From contig CAJXKC010000003.1 in the NCBI GenBank assembly GCA_913055685.1, positions 62,001 to 126,000 on the forward strand: a stretch of DNA of 64,000 bases, given 5' to 3'. Positions 19,420 through 27,056 of this stretch are shown here, in pieces. The stretch's first letter is position 1, and each line of letters opens with the position of its first letter. The position numbers and the translations under genes were made by a program. Below the pieces are notes generated by a model. That model was not told the DNA's origin. It saw only the letters and a list, made by a program, of their open reading frames with translations, and did not search any database. Origin of the DNA: an uncultured Flavobacteriales bacterium. GTDB taxonomy: Bacteria; Bacteroidota; Bacteroidia; Flavobacteriales; Schleiferiaceae.

Positions 19420-20607
19420 TTAATCAGTGATTTCAGTAACCTGACCAGCACCTACGGTACGACCACCCTCACGGATAGCGAAACGTAGACCCTTGTTGAT
19501 GGCTACAGGAGCGATAAGCTCAACAGTGATTGATAAGTTATCACCTGGCATTACCATTTCAGTACCTTCTGGTAACTTGATCTCACCAGTTACGTCAGTT
19601 GTACGTAAGTAGAACTGTGGACGGTAGTTGTTATGGAATGGAGTGTGACGACCACCTTCTTCTTTCTTAAGGATATAAACCTCAGCTTTGAAAGATTTGT
19701 GTGGGGTGATAGAACCTGGCTTACAGATTACCATACCACGACGGATCATTGATTTCTCAATACCACGTAATAAGATACCTACGTTATCACCAGCTTCACC
19801 GCGATCTAAGATCTTACGGAACATCTCAACACCAGTAATGGTAGAGGTTAATTTCTCATCACCGAAACCGATAATGTCTACAGGGTCTCCAGTGTTAGCA
19901 ACACCAGTTTCGATACGACCAGTAGCTACAGTACCACGACCAGTAATAGAGAATACGTCCTCGATAGGCATCAAGAATGGCTTCTCGTTGTCGCGCTCTG
20001 GCTCTTCGATCCAAGTATCACAAGCATCCATAAGAGCCATTACAGTGTCTACCCATTTTTGCTCATTGTTCAATGCACCAAGTGCAGAACCTGAGATTAC
20101 AGGAGTTTCATCACCATCATACTCGTAGAAAGAAAGTAATTCACGTACTTCCATTTCAACTAGCTCAAGTAGTTCCTCATCGTCTACCATATCCACTTTG
20201 TTAAGGAATACAACGATTTTAGGAATACCTACCTGACGACCTAATAGGATGTGCTCACGAGTTTGTGGCATAGGACCATCAGTAGCAGCAACTACTAAGA
20301 TAGCTCCATCCATTTGGGCAGCACCAGTTACCATGTTCTTTACGTAGTCGGCGTGACCCGGACAGTCTACGTGTGCATAGTGACGGTTTGCAGTTTCATA
20401 CTCTACGTGTGCAGAGTTAATTGTAATACCTCGCTCTTTTTCTTCAGGAGCGTTGTCAATTGAATCGAAATCACGTTTTTCGGAAAAACCAGCATTAGCC
20501 AAAACATTTGTAATGGCGGCAGTCAAAGTGGTCTTACCGTGGTCAACGTGTCCGATGGTACCGATGTTTAAGTGCGGTTTGTTACGAACAAAAGTTTCCT
20601 TTGCCAT
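19420..20607 (-). CDS. tuf: elongation factor Tu
   Basis: 395 residues from the ATG at 20607 ([17 protein letters not shown]). It has a complete G domain with GHVDHGKT at residues 19-26, DCPGHADY and NKVDMVD, followed by domains II and III ending [13 protein letters not shown]-Tu delivers aminoacyl-tRNA to the ribosome. It follows four tRNA genes and precedes tRNA-Trp, as in the ancestral thrU-tyrU-glyT-thrT-tufB block. The 20 codons upstream of this ATG are open but unconserved and were excluded. Confidence 0.99.
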   Translation of the reverse strand: MAKETFVRNKPHLNIGTIGHVDHGKTTLTAAITNVLANAGFSEKRDFDSIDNAPEEKERGITINSAHVEYETANRHYAHVDCPGHADYVKNMVTGAAQMDGAILVVAATDGPMPQTREHILLGRQVGIPKIVVFLNKVDMVDDEELLELVEMEVRELLSFYEYDGDETPVISGSALGALNNEQKWVDTVMALMDACDTWIEEPERDNEKPFLMPIEDVFSITGRGTVATGRIETGVANTGDPVDIIGFGDEKLTSTITGVEMFRKILDRGEAGDNVGILLRGIEKSMIRRGMVICKPGSITPHKSFKAEVYILKKEEGGRHTPFHNNYRPQFYLRTTDVTGEIKLPEGTEMVMPGDNLSITVELIAPVAINKGLRFAIREGGRTVGAGQVTEITD

Positions 20608-20671
20608 GGTTTGTGTCTTAAATATTAAAACTTCTACAATATAAGCGAGACCACTGTGGTCTTTCACTTAG

Positions 20672-20743
20672 AGCCAATGAGGGGATTTGAACCCCTGACC
20701 TCTTCCTTACCAAGGAAACGCTCTACCCCTGAGCTACATCGGC
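20672..20743 (-). tRNA. tRNA-Thr (GGT anticodon)
   Basis: 72 nt. Acceptor GCCGATG/CATTGGC (one G-U), D-arm GCTC/GAGC, anticodon loop TTGGTAA, T-loop TTCAAAT, discriminator T. CCA is not encoded. It lies 64 bases before tuf. Confidence 0.96.
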
Positions 20744-20819
20744 TTTTGGAACAATGTTCCTTTTTTAAGCACCAAAATTCTACCCACCACCCAAAGATGA
20801 TTAGTAGAACAAGAACTTG

Positions 20820-20893
20820 AGCGGGAAACGGGATTCGAACCCGCGACCCTCAGCTTGGAAGGCTGATGCTCTAGCCAGCTGAGCTACTCCCGC
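20820..20893 (-). tRNA. tRNA-Gly (TCC anticodon)
   Basis: 74 nt. Acceptor GCGGGAG/TTCCCGC (one G-U), anticodon loop TTCCAAG, T-arm GCGGG/CCCGT with TTCGAAT loop, discriminator T. CCA is not encoded. Confidence 0.96.
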
Positions 20894-21002
20894 TTATTCA
20901 TCCAAAAAAGCTGTTGCTTTTCCGAATCTGGCTATACCCTTTTAAGCTATTGCCTAATCGAGTACTACTATCTACCTTCACCAAAGCTTCGGCAGATGAT
21001 AG

Positions 21003-21085
21003 TGGGGAGAGCAGGATTCGAACCTGCGAAGGTGTATACCAACAGATTTACAGTCTGTCCTCGTTGGCCGCTTGAGTATCTCCCC
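21003..21085 (-). tRNA. tRNA-Tyr (GTA anticodon)
   Basis: 83 nt with the long variable arm of class II tRNAs. Acceptor GGGGAGA/TCTCCCC, anticodon loop with GTA, T-arm GCAGG/CCTGC with TTCGAAT loop, discriminator A. CCA is not encoded. Confidence 0.96.
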
Positions 21086-21135
21086 GAACAATATTTAAAG
21101 AACCTTTTCAAAGAATTCACAACCTTAAAAAGTAG

Positions 21136-21209
21136 AGCCTGTGGAGGGATTCGAACCCCCGACCAGCTGATTACAAATCAGCTGCTCTGGCCAACTGAGC
21201 TACACAGGC
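21136..21209 (-). tRNA. tRNA-Thr (TGT anticodon)
   Basis: 74 nt. Acceptor GCCTGTG with CACAGGC, anticodon stem GCTGA/TCAGC with loop TTTGTAA, T-arm CGGGG/CCCTC with TTCGAAT loop, discriminator T. CCA is not encoded. It is the first tRNA of the block after the promoter. Confidence 0.96.
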
Positions 21210-21225
21210 AATTTATGGTCTCTAT

Positions 21226-21259
21226 AAAAAAAGAGCAGCCCGCTCTAAAAACGGACTGC
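21226..21259 (-). terminator. intrinsic terminator between hpf and the tRNA block
   Basis: On the minus strand GCAGTCCG (21259-21252) pairs with CGGGCTGC (21242-21235), one G-U, nine-base loop, followed by TC and seven T. Its 5' arm begins exactly at the last base of the tRNA-operon -7 box. Confidence 0.75.
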
Positions 21260-21288
21260 AAATGTAACAAGATTTGTTATTGCCACAA
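21259..21288 (-). promoter_or_regulatory. promoter of the tRNA-tuf-secE-rpo operon
   Basis: TTG (21288-21286), 19 bases, TACATTTG (21266-21259): an excellent match to the Bacteroidota sigma-A consensus. The predicted start point falls inside the 5' arm of the overlapping terminator hairpin. Confidence 0.75.
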
Positions 21289-21306
21289 TAGGCAAGAAAA
21301 AAAAAT

Positions 21307-21612
21307 TTAGGAGACTAATGCACGAGTTTTATCCTTGTGCTTAATTAGCAGTCTACGCAAGGCTTCAGTAGCCATATCAGCAGCTGCTTCAAATGATCTA
21401 TTTTGCTTTTTTACTACCAACTCATGACCCGGAATATGCAATTTGATTTCCGTAATCTTATTTTCCTTGTCGGATGTGTTGTCAACTTTCAGGAAAACCT
21501 CTCCACTAATAATGCTATCATTAAACAATTCTAACTTGTCGAGTTTAGCTTGGATGAAGTTGATCAATTTCACATCGGCAGTGAAATTCACAGACTGAAA
21601 AGTAGCTTTCAT
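21307..21612 (-). CDS. hpf: ribosome hibernation promoting factor (short form)
   Basis: 101 residues of the HPF/RaiA fold (MKATFQSVNFTADVKLINFIQAKLDKLELF... then AAADMATEALRRLLIKHKDK). It lacks the C-terminal dimerisation domain of long HPF. It binds the 30S decoding region to park ribosomes in slow growth. It is 5 bases after xerC, in a rpsU-xerC-hpf operon ending at a terminator just before the tRNA genes. Confidence 0.93.
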   Translation of the reverse strand: MKATFQSVNFTADVKLINFIQAKLDKLELFNDSIISGEVFLKVDNTSDKENKITEIKLHIPGHELVVKKQNRSFEAAADMATEALRRLLIKHKDKTRALVS

Positions 21613-21617
21613 AGATC

Positions 21618-22517
21618 TTAAGATTTATCAGCTCGAGGGTGAGCTTGGTTATACAATGATTTAAGCCTTTCAATGGAATTGTGAGTATAAACCTGGGTTG
21701 CTGCTAGCGAAGCGTGGCCTAAAAGTTCTTTTACAGAATTTAGATCTGCCCCCCTATTTAGCAAGTGACTGGCAAAAGAATGTCTAAGCACGTGCGGACT
21801 TCTTTTCTCAATTCCACTAACATAACTAAGGTACGCATTTACGCTATTGTAAACAAGCTTCGGATAGAGCTTTTTACCCTTACGACTAAGGAAAAAATAC
21901 GCTTCCTCTTCAGCAGTCTGAGCTGCAGGTCGATGCTCTTTTAAATAACGATCCAAATAAGTAATTAACGGACCTGAAATAGGAATCTCCCTCTGTTTAT
22001 TTCCCTTACCCAATACTCTAATGTAGGCACCTTCTTTCCTAAAGTCTTCCTGCTTAAGGTTAATCAACTCACTAAGACGAATTCCAGTCTGATAGAAAAG
22101 GTCTAAAATTAATCTTTGCGCATAGGCCCATGAATCATCTTGACTATAATCTTCACTTAAAAGCTCCAGCATCGAATCCTCCGGAACCACTCTTAGAAGT
22201 TTCTTTGGAGGCTTAGGGACATCTACTAAACCCGCCACATTCGTCTTAACCAAAGAGCGCCTCAGCATGAATTTATAAAAGGAACGCAGGGAACTTAACT
22301 TTCGTTTGATGGTGGTTCGAGCCAAACCCAAATCCACCAGATGCACTAACCAGGATCGCACCATACCTTTATGTACGGCACTTAAATCATCCTCCTGAAA
22401 GGCTTCTTCTAGGAAAGTCTCAAAAGACTTTAAATCGTTTCGATAGGCCTCAAGGGTGTGATCCGAGAAAGCCTTCTGATGATGTAGGTAATCTAAAAAT
22501 TGATCGCGGTAGGACAT
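21618..22517 (-). CDS. xerC: tyrosine recombinase XerC/XerD family
   Basis: 299 residues from the ATG at 22517 (MSYRDQFLDYLHHQK). It has an N-terminal SAM-like core-binding domain and a C-terminal catalytic domain with all active residues: TGIRLSEL (Arg), HVLRHSFASHLL (His-x-x-Arg), LLGHASL (His) and VYTH (nucleophile Tyr). Chromosome-dimer resolution at dif is the expected role, because the gene is single, lies among housekeeping genes and has no mobile context. No dif site was identified in the window. Its ATG immediately follows the T-run of the rpsU terminator. Confidence 0.93.
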   Translation of the reverse strand: MSYRDQFLDYLHHQKAFSDHTLEAYRNDLKSFETFLEEAFQEDDLSAVHKGMVRSWLVHLVDLGLARTTIKRKLSSLRSFYKFMLRRSLVKTNVAGLVDVPKPPKKLLRVVPEDSMLELLSEDYSQDDSWAYAQRLILDLFYQTGIRLSELINLKQEDFRKEGAYIRVLGKGNKQREIPISGPLITYLDRYLKEHRPAAQTAEEEAYFFLSRKGKKLYPKLVYNSVNAYLSYVSGIEKRSPHVLRHSFASHLLNRGADLNSVKELLGHASLAATQVYTHNSIERLKSLYNQAHPRADKS

Positions 22518-22556
22518 AAAAAAGCAAGGGAATGTAAAGATATACAAACCCTTGCT
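22518..22556 (-). terminator. terminator/attenuator between rpsU and xerC
   Basis: On the minus strand AGCAAGGG pairs with CCCTTGCT across an 18-base loop, followed by six T. The T-run ends at the xerC start codon. Confidence 0.7.
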
Positions 22557-22582
22557 GAAAAATATCTATTAAGAGAAAAGGT

Positions 22583-22774
22583 CTATTCCTCTTCCTGACG
22601 CTTCTGCTGAATGTATGCCGCCTTAATGATTTCCTTACGACGAGATACAGAAGGCTTCACAAATTGCTTACGTGAGCGAACCTCTTTCATTACACCAGTG
22701 CGGTCGTATTTACGCTTGTAACGCTTTAATGCACGGTCGATAGATTCTCCTTCTTTAACTGAAATTACTAACAT
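22583..22774 (-). CDS. rpsU: 30S ribosomal protein S21
   Basis: 63 residues (MLVISVKEGESIDRALKRYKRKYDRTG...), highly basic, with the family's ALKRYKRK and SRKQFVKPS segments. S21 binds near the anti-Shine-Dalgarno end of 16S rRNA; in Bacteroidota it helps to sequester that end. It leads the rpsU-xerC-hpf operon from the palindromic promoter at 22798-22827. Confidence 0.97.
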   Translation of the reverse strand: MLVISVKEGESIDRALKRYKRKYDRTGVMKEVRSRKQFVKPSVSRRKEIIKAAYIQQKRQEEE

Positions 22775-22797
22775 TCTCTGCTTTAATTTTAGGGCTG

Positions 22798-22827
22798 CAA
22801 ATATAGCTATATTTCCTTTCTCCCAAA
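22798..22827 (-). promoter_or_regulatory. rpsU promoter overlapping a 16-bp palindrome
   Basis: TTTG (22827-22824), 18 bases, TATATTTG (22805-22798). The -7 box lies in the perfect palindrome AAATATAGCTATATTT (22799-22814), 24 bases before the ATG. Confidence 0.62.
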
Positions 22828-22829
22828 CT

Positions 22830-23990
22830 TTATTTCTTTAATTCTCTCGAGATAACTAACTTTTGTATCTCTGAGGTTCCTTCTCCGATGGTACACAGCT
22901 TCACATCACGGTAAAACTTCTCTACTGGAAAGTCCTTGGTAAAACCATAACCACCAAAAATTTGCACCGCTTCGTTGCAGGCTTTAACAGCCATTTCGGA
23001 TGCATATAATTTAGCTTTTGCCCCGGCCATGGTTACTCTTTCACCTTTCTCTTTTAAATGACAAGCATTAAAAGTTAAAAGCTCTGCTGCCTCCATTTCG
23101 GTAGCCATATCCGCCAGTTTAAAGCTCACGCCTTGAAATGCAGAAATAGGTTTACCAAATTGCTCGCGCTCCTTGGAATATTTTAAGGCTGCCTCTAAAG
23201 CGCCGAAACCACAACCTAAAGAAAGAGCGGCGATAGAAATTCTTCCTCCATCTAAAACTTTCATGGCTTGAATAAAGCCTTCCCCTTCCTTACCTAAAAG
23301 GTTTGTATGAGGAATACGACAGTTTTCAAATATCAGTTCGGCCGTTTCGGAGGCACGCATACCTAATTTATCTTCCTTACGGCCGCCACGGAAACCAGGC
23401 GTTCCTTTTTCGATTACAAAGGCACTCATCCCGTGTGAGTCACCTTTTTCACCGGTGCGTACTATAACCACCGCAACATCACCACTAATCGCATGGGTGA
23501 TGAAGTTCTTGGAACCATTAATCACCCACTCATCTCCCTCACGCACAGCGGTAGTATTCATGCCTCCCGCATCCGAACCTGTGCCTACTTCAGTTAAGCC
23601 CCAAGCCCCAATATGTTCGGCCGTAGCCAGTTTAGGTAGATACTTCTTCTTTTGCTCCTCATTACCAAACATCAAAATATGATTGGTACAAAGGCTATTA
23701 TGGGCGGCCATACTTAAGCCAATCGAAGGATCAACTTTTGCCAGTTCTTTAATCGCCGTTACATAATCGAAATAGCTTAAACCAGAGCCACCATACTCTT
23801 CGGGCACTAAAACTCCCATTAAGCCCATCTCCCCTAATTGTTTGAAAACGGAAACAGGGAACTCCTGACTCTCATCCCACTTCATAATGTTAGGACGAAT
23901 GTGCTGCTCGGCAAAATCGCGAACAGATTCGGCAATCATCTTCTGCGTTTCACTCATCGCGAAGGTCATTCCACTAGATGTATTTGTCAT
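22830..23990 (-). CDS. acyl-CoA dehydrogenase
   Basis: 386 residues, the standard flavoprotein length. N-terminal helical domain (MSETQKMIAESVRDFAEQHI), mid beta-barrel (WGLTEVGTGSDAGG, NGSKNFITH) and C-terminal helical domain with VQIFGGYGFTKDFPVEKFYRD. The motif IGEGTSEIQKLVISREL positions the catalytic glutamate as in short- and medium-chain enzymes. It catalyses the first step of fatty or branched acyl-CoA beta-oxidation, passing electrons to ETF. Which chain length it prefers cannot be read. It precedes the rpsU promoter by a few bases and follows the HhH-protein gene by 41 bases. Confidence 0.95.
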   Translation of the reverse strand: MTNTSSGMTFAMSETQKMIAESVRDFAEQHIRPNIMKWDESQEFPVSVFKQLGEMGLMGVLVPEEYGGSGLSYFDYVTAIKELAKVDPSIGLSMAAHNSLCTNHILMFGNEEQKKKYLPKLATAEHIGAWGLTEVGTGSDAGGMNTTAVREGDEWVINGSKNFITHAISGDVAVVIVRTGEKGDSHGMSAFVIEKGTPGFRGGRKEDKLGMRASETAELIFENCRIPHTNLLGKEGEGFIQAMKVLDGGRISIAALSLGCGFGALEAALKYSKEREQFGKPISAFQGVSFKLADMATEMEAAELLTFNACHLKEKGERVTMAGAKAKLYASEMAVKACNEAVQIFGGYGFTKDFPVEKFYRDVKLCTIGEGTSEIQKLVISRELKK

Positions 23991-24031
23991 CGTTAATCTT
24001 TGGTGTTATTCTAAGAGCTTGCCCCGAGCAT

Positions 24032-25081
24032 TCAGTTGGAGATGCTCAAATAGGGTGCAAGTTTACGTAATAATACGTCGTCGACCAATTCAATGTTCAC
24101 GAGTTCATCTAGGGATTTGAAAAGACCGATGCGCTCCCTAAATTCTACAATATTTCGAGCCAAACCGTAAGAAATGTAAGGATGCTCCTTTAAGTCAGCT
24201 AAACTTGCTTTATTAATATTCAAACTTGGACTAATGCTATCGACCCTTATACGAGACTGGTTAGTGGCTATCCATAGACTATCAATGAAAAATAAGTCTT
24301 CTAACTGATAGAGACTATGAAAGCCTCCTAAAGCTTTACGGTAATCTAAAAAATAGTTCACTGTAAGCGGACCAATACCAGGTAAAGAGCGCAAGCTAGC
24401 CGAATCGGCTGAGTTTATATCAATTACCTTATTAAACCTAAGCGTATCTGAATTGGAAACTTTCGCATAAGGCAAAAGTCTTTTAACTAATCCTGAATCT
24501 AGATTATACACCTCGTAAAGATCCTTAGCTTTTTGAAAGGGTCGAAAGTGTTCGCGAAAAGCCATGATTCCTCTTATTTGCTTAGCCTTTAGTCCCATCC
24601 GCTTAAGCTCATCTTCCCCAACCTCATTTGGATTAAAAGAATCAAGCCGAAGTACTTGCTGACTTTCCTTAGAATTATTCTTAAAAGTTGCACCTAAATT
24701 AAAGTGACCTTTTCCGGCCTTTAACCAATTTGTGTCAATGCCATAGATATTTTGCAGCTGACCAAGAGAATCAAAACCTGAAAGGGAAGCTCGATAAGCG
24801 ATTAATCTTTTTGCTAGGCTCTCATTTAGTCCGCTTTGCTGCAAGTCATCGTAATTGGCACTATTGAGATTCAATTGATCCGGCATTTTTCGATTATATT
24901 GATGCAACTTTGCGGAATCGGCTTGTTGCCAGGAAGCATTTATCGCTTCTAATTCTTCAAGCGAAAATGATTGATTTAAGGGAAAGACCTTATACCAGTA
25001 GTAATCCAAGCCATGAAGAAGTAGGCCAATTAAAAGGAGTAAAAAAGTGGCACGGCGAAAACGCGGACTATTAATTGTCAT
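24032..25081 (-). CDS. membrane-anchored four-fold helix-hairpin-helix protein (ComEA-like)
   Basis: 349 residues. One N-terminal membrane helix (about residues 12-27) is followed by four successive HhH modules. Each opens with the ComEA-type phrase (LNLNSANYDDL, FNPNEVGEDEL, IDINSADSASL, LNINKASLADL) and contains the Ar-x-x-hydrophobic GI/GL hairpin. The fourth runs to the C-terminus. HhH units bind DNA backbone non-specifically. A role in DNA uptake at the membrane, as for ComEA, is the natural guess, but no other com gene is nearby. ComEA proteins usually have one or two modules. Confidence 0.85.
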   Translation of the reverse strand: MTINSPRFRRATFLLLLIGLLLHGLDYYWYKVFPLNQSFSLEELEAINASWQQADSAKLHQYNRKMPDQLNLNSANYDDLQQSGLNESLAKRLIAYRASLSGFDSLGQLQNIYGIDTNWLKAGKGHFNLGATFKNNSKESQQVLRLDSFNPNEVGEDELKRMGLKAKQIRGIMAFREHFRPFQKAKDLYEVYNLDSGLVKRLLPYAKVSNSDTLRFNKVIDINSADSASLRSLPGIGPLTVNYFLDYRKALGGFHSLYQLEDLFFIDSLWIATNQSRIRVDSISPSLNINKASLADLKEHPYISYGLARNIVEFRERIGLFKSLDELVNIELVDDVLLRKLAPYLSISN

Positions 25082-25219
25082 AGCTCCAAATTAGAACTTG
25101 CCTTAAACAATTGCCCTTTTTAAACATTTAGTTCATAATTCAAGGCAGCAAGGCCCTGCGGAATTTTCCCAAGTGGCAATTTTTTGCGATTATTGTGCCC
25201 TCACCAAAAAGAACACTAA

Positions 25220-27013
25220 ATGCGTAAGCTTTCCCTACTTTTATTAAGCCTCTTAAGTTTAGGTCTATTCGGTCAAGGAAAATTAAAGGTTGATAATTTC
25301 GAAATTTCCAATCCCAGTCCTGAGATTAACGATGGACGGGCGAGCATCGAAATTAGTGGGGGTGAAAAGCCTTATCATTATAAATGGTCCAATCAAGGGA
25401 CCGACACCCTTTCGCGTACTTCCAATAAATTAGTGGAAGGTCTAAATTACAATGTGGTGGTGACTGATGCTGCTGGCAATACGGTTAGTCAAGAGTTTAG
25501 CATTCCTAGTGAGTCCATCGCCGAAACCCTAAATGGCATCATGAAGCCGGTTGTAGATGGTATTGCTACCGTAATTTTTTGGGATCCTTTTTACGCCATG
25601 GGTCTCTACGATAATCGTGTTCTAACGGACGAGGGGGAATTGGCAAAATTCCCTAATGGTGATGTACGTACCAATAATATTCCCTTCATCGTAATTTGGT
25701 TAATCTTCGGAGCCATTTTCTTTACCATACGCATGGGCTTCGTAAACTTCTGGGGCTGGAGACACTCCATAAAACTAGTACGTGGAGTTTATGATGAGGA
25801 TGATGCTCCGGGTGAGGTTACTCACTTCCAAGCTCTAGCAACGGCGGTAAGTGCCACGGTTGGCTTAGGTAATATAGCCGGGGTAGCGGTAGCTATTTCC
25901 ATTGGAGGCCCTGGGGCAACCTTCTGGCTAATTGTAGTGGGTTTATTTAGCATGGCTTCCAAGTTCACCGAATGTACCTTAGGGGTAAAATACCGAGATA
26001 TTGGTGAAGATGGCGTAGTAGAAGGTGGACCAATGCGTTACTTACGCAAGGGCCTTGCAAATAAAGGCATGGCCGGCTTAGGAAAAACCCTTGCGGTGAT
26101 TTTTGCCGTGTTGGCCATCGGAGCAAGTTTTGGAGGTGGTAATATGTTCCAAGCAAACCAGGCCTTTGAAATCCTAGCCGGTGAATTCACCTTTATGGAA
26201 GGTCATGGTACCGCTTTTGGAATTTTAATGGCTCTTTTAGTTGGAGCCGTAATCCTAGGAGGCATTAAAAGTATCGCTAAGGTTACCGAAAAGATTGTGC
26301 CTTTCATGGCTGGCCTATACATACTTGCCGCTCTCATTATCATCTTTAAAAATATTGCAAACATCGGTGATGCCTTTGCCCTAATTATAGACGGTGCTTT
26401 TAGCCCTTCTTCGATGTTAGGTGGTTTTATTGGTGTAATGATCCAAGGCGTCCGTCGTGCTGCATTCTCTAATGAAGCAGGAGTTGGTAGTGCCGCAATT
26501 GCGCACTCCGCCGCTAAGACTAAACACGCAGTGAGTGAAGGATTTGTAGCCCTTTTAGAGCCTTTTATCGACACCGTGGTAGTTTGTACGCTAACTGCCT
26601 TAGTATTGATCTTTACAGGATTCTATAATGATGGCGGATTAGGGGGTGCCCAATTAACCTCGCAAGCTTTTGGCTCGGTGATTTCTTGGTTCCCTTACGT
26701 ATTGGTAGTGGCTATTTTCCTATTTGCCTTCTCCACCATGATTAGCTGGTCTTATTATGGCTTACGGGCCTGGACCTTCTTATTCGGTCGTAATCAAACC
26801 ACCGAAATTACCTACAAAGTGCTCTTTATGTTCTTCGTGGTAATTGGTTCTTCGGTGAGCCTAGGGGCAGTGCTCGATTTCTCAGATATGATGATTCTAG
26901 CCATGGCCTTCCCTAATATTATTGGCTTGCTATTACTAAGTGGAGAGGTTCGCGCTGAATTGAAGGACTATTGGGAAAAAATTAAGAAAGGAGAAATCCT
27001 TACCAAAAAGTAA
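25220..27013 (+). CDS. alanine/glycine:cation symporter (AGCS) with secreted N-terminal domain
   Basis: 597 residues. The first 18 form a signal peptide and about residues 20-95 a beta-sandwich-like domain of the SprB/gliding-motility repeat style ([30 protein letters not shown]). From about residue 100 the protein is an AGCS transporter ([56 protein letters not shown]) with roughly ten or more helices. It imports small neutral amino acids with Na+ or H+ across the inner membrane. The extra domain would sit in the periplasm. It is monocistronic or the first of a loose run with the ABC exporter 43 bases later. Confidence 0.92.
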   Translation: MRKLSLLLLSLLSLGLFGQGKLKVDNFEISNPSPEINDGRASIEISGGEKPYHYKWSNQGTDTLSRTSNKLVEGLNYNVVVTDAAGNTVSQEFSIPSESIAETLNGIMKPVVDGIATVIFWDPFYAMGLYDNRVLTDEGELAKFPNGDVRTNNIPFIVIWLIFGAIFFTIRMGFVNFWGWRHSIKLVRGVYDEDDAPGEVTHFQALATAVSATVGLGNIAGVAVAISIGGPGATFWLIVVGLFSMASKFTECTLGVKYRDIGEDGVVEGGPMRYLRKGLANKGMAGLGKTLAVIFAVLAIGASFGGGNMFQANQAFEILAGEFTFMEGHGTAFGILMALLVGAVILGGIKSIAKVTEKIVPFMAGLYILAALIIIFKNIANIGDAFALIIDGAFSPSSMLGGFIGVMIQGVRRAAFSNEAGVGSAAIAHSAAKTKHAVSEGFVALLEPFIDTVVVCTLTALVLIFTGFYNDGGLGGAQLTSQAFGSVISWFPYVLVVAIFLFAFSTMISWSYYGLRAWTFLFGRNQTTEITYKVLFMFFVVIGSSVSLGAVLDFSDMMILAMAFPNIIGLLLLSGEVRAELKDYWEKIKKGEILTKK

Positions 27014-27030
27014 TCCTAAGGCATAAAGCT

Positions 27031-27038
27031 TACCTTTG
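27031..27038 (+). promoter_or_regulatory. -7 box for ABC exporter gene
   Basis: TACCTTTG, 19 bases before the ATG; no clear -33 element. Confidence 0.42.
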
Positions 27039-27056
27039 CCAGCCTCATAAATAATT

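Noticed and set aside
20996-21310. Open frame of 104 codons on the plus strand across the tRNA-Tyr and tRNA-Thr genes
   Set aside because: It is antisense to two clear tRNA genes and has no protein-like features.
21618-22517. Tyrosine recombinase as sign of an integrated element
   Set aside because: It sits in a conserved rpsU-xerC-hpf operon and has XerC length and residues; no att sites or phage genes are nearby.
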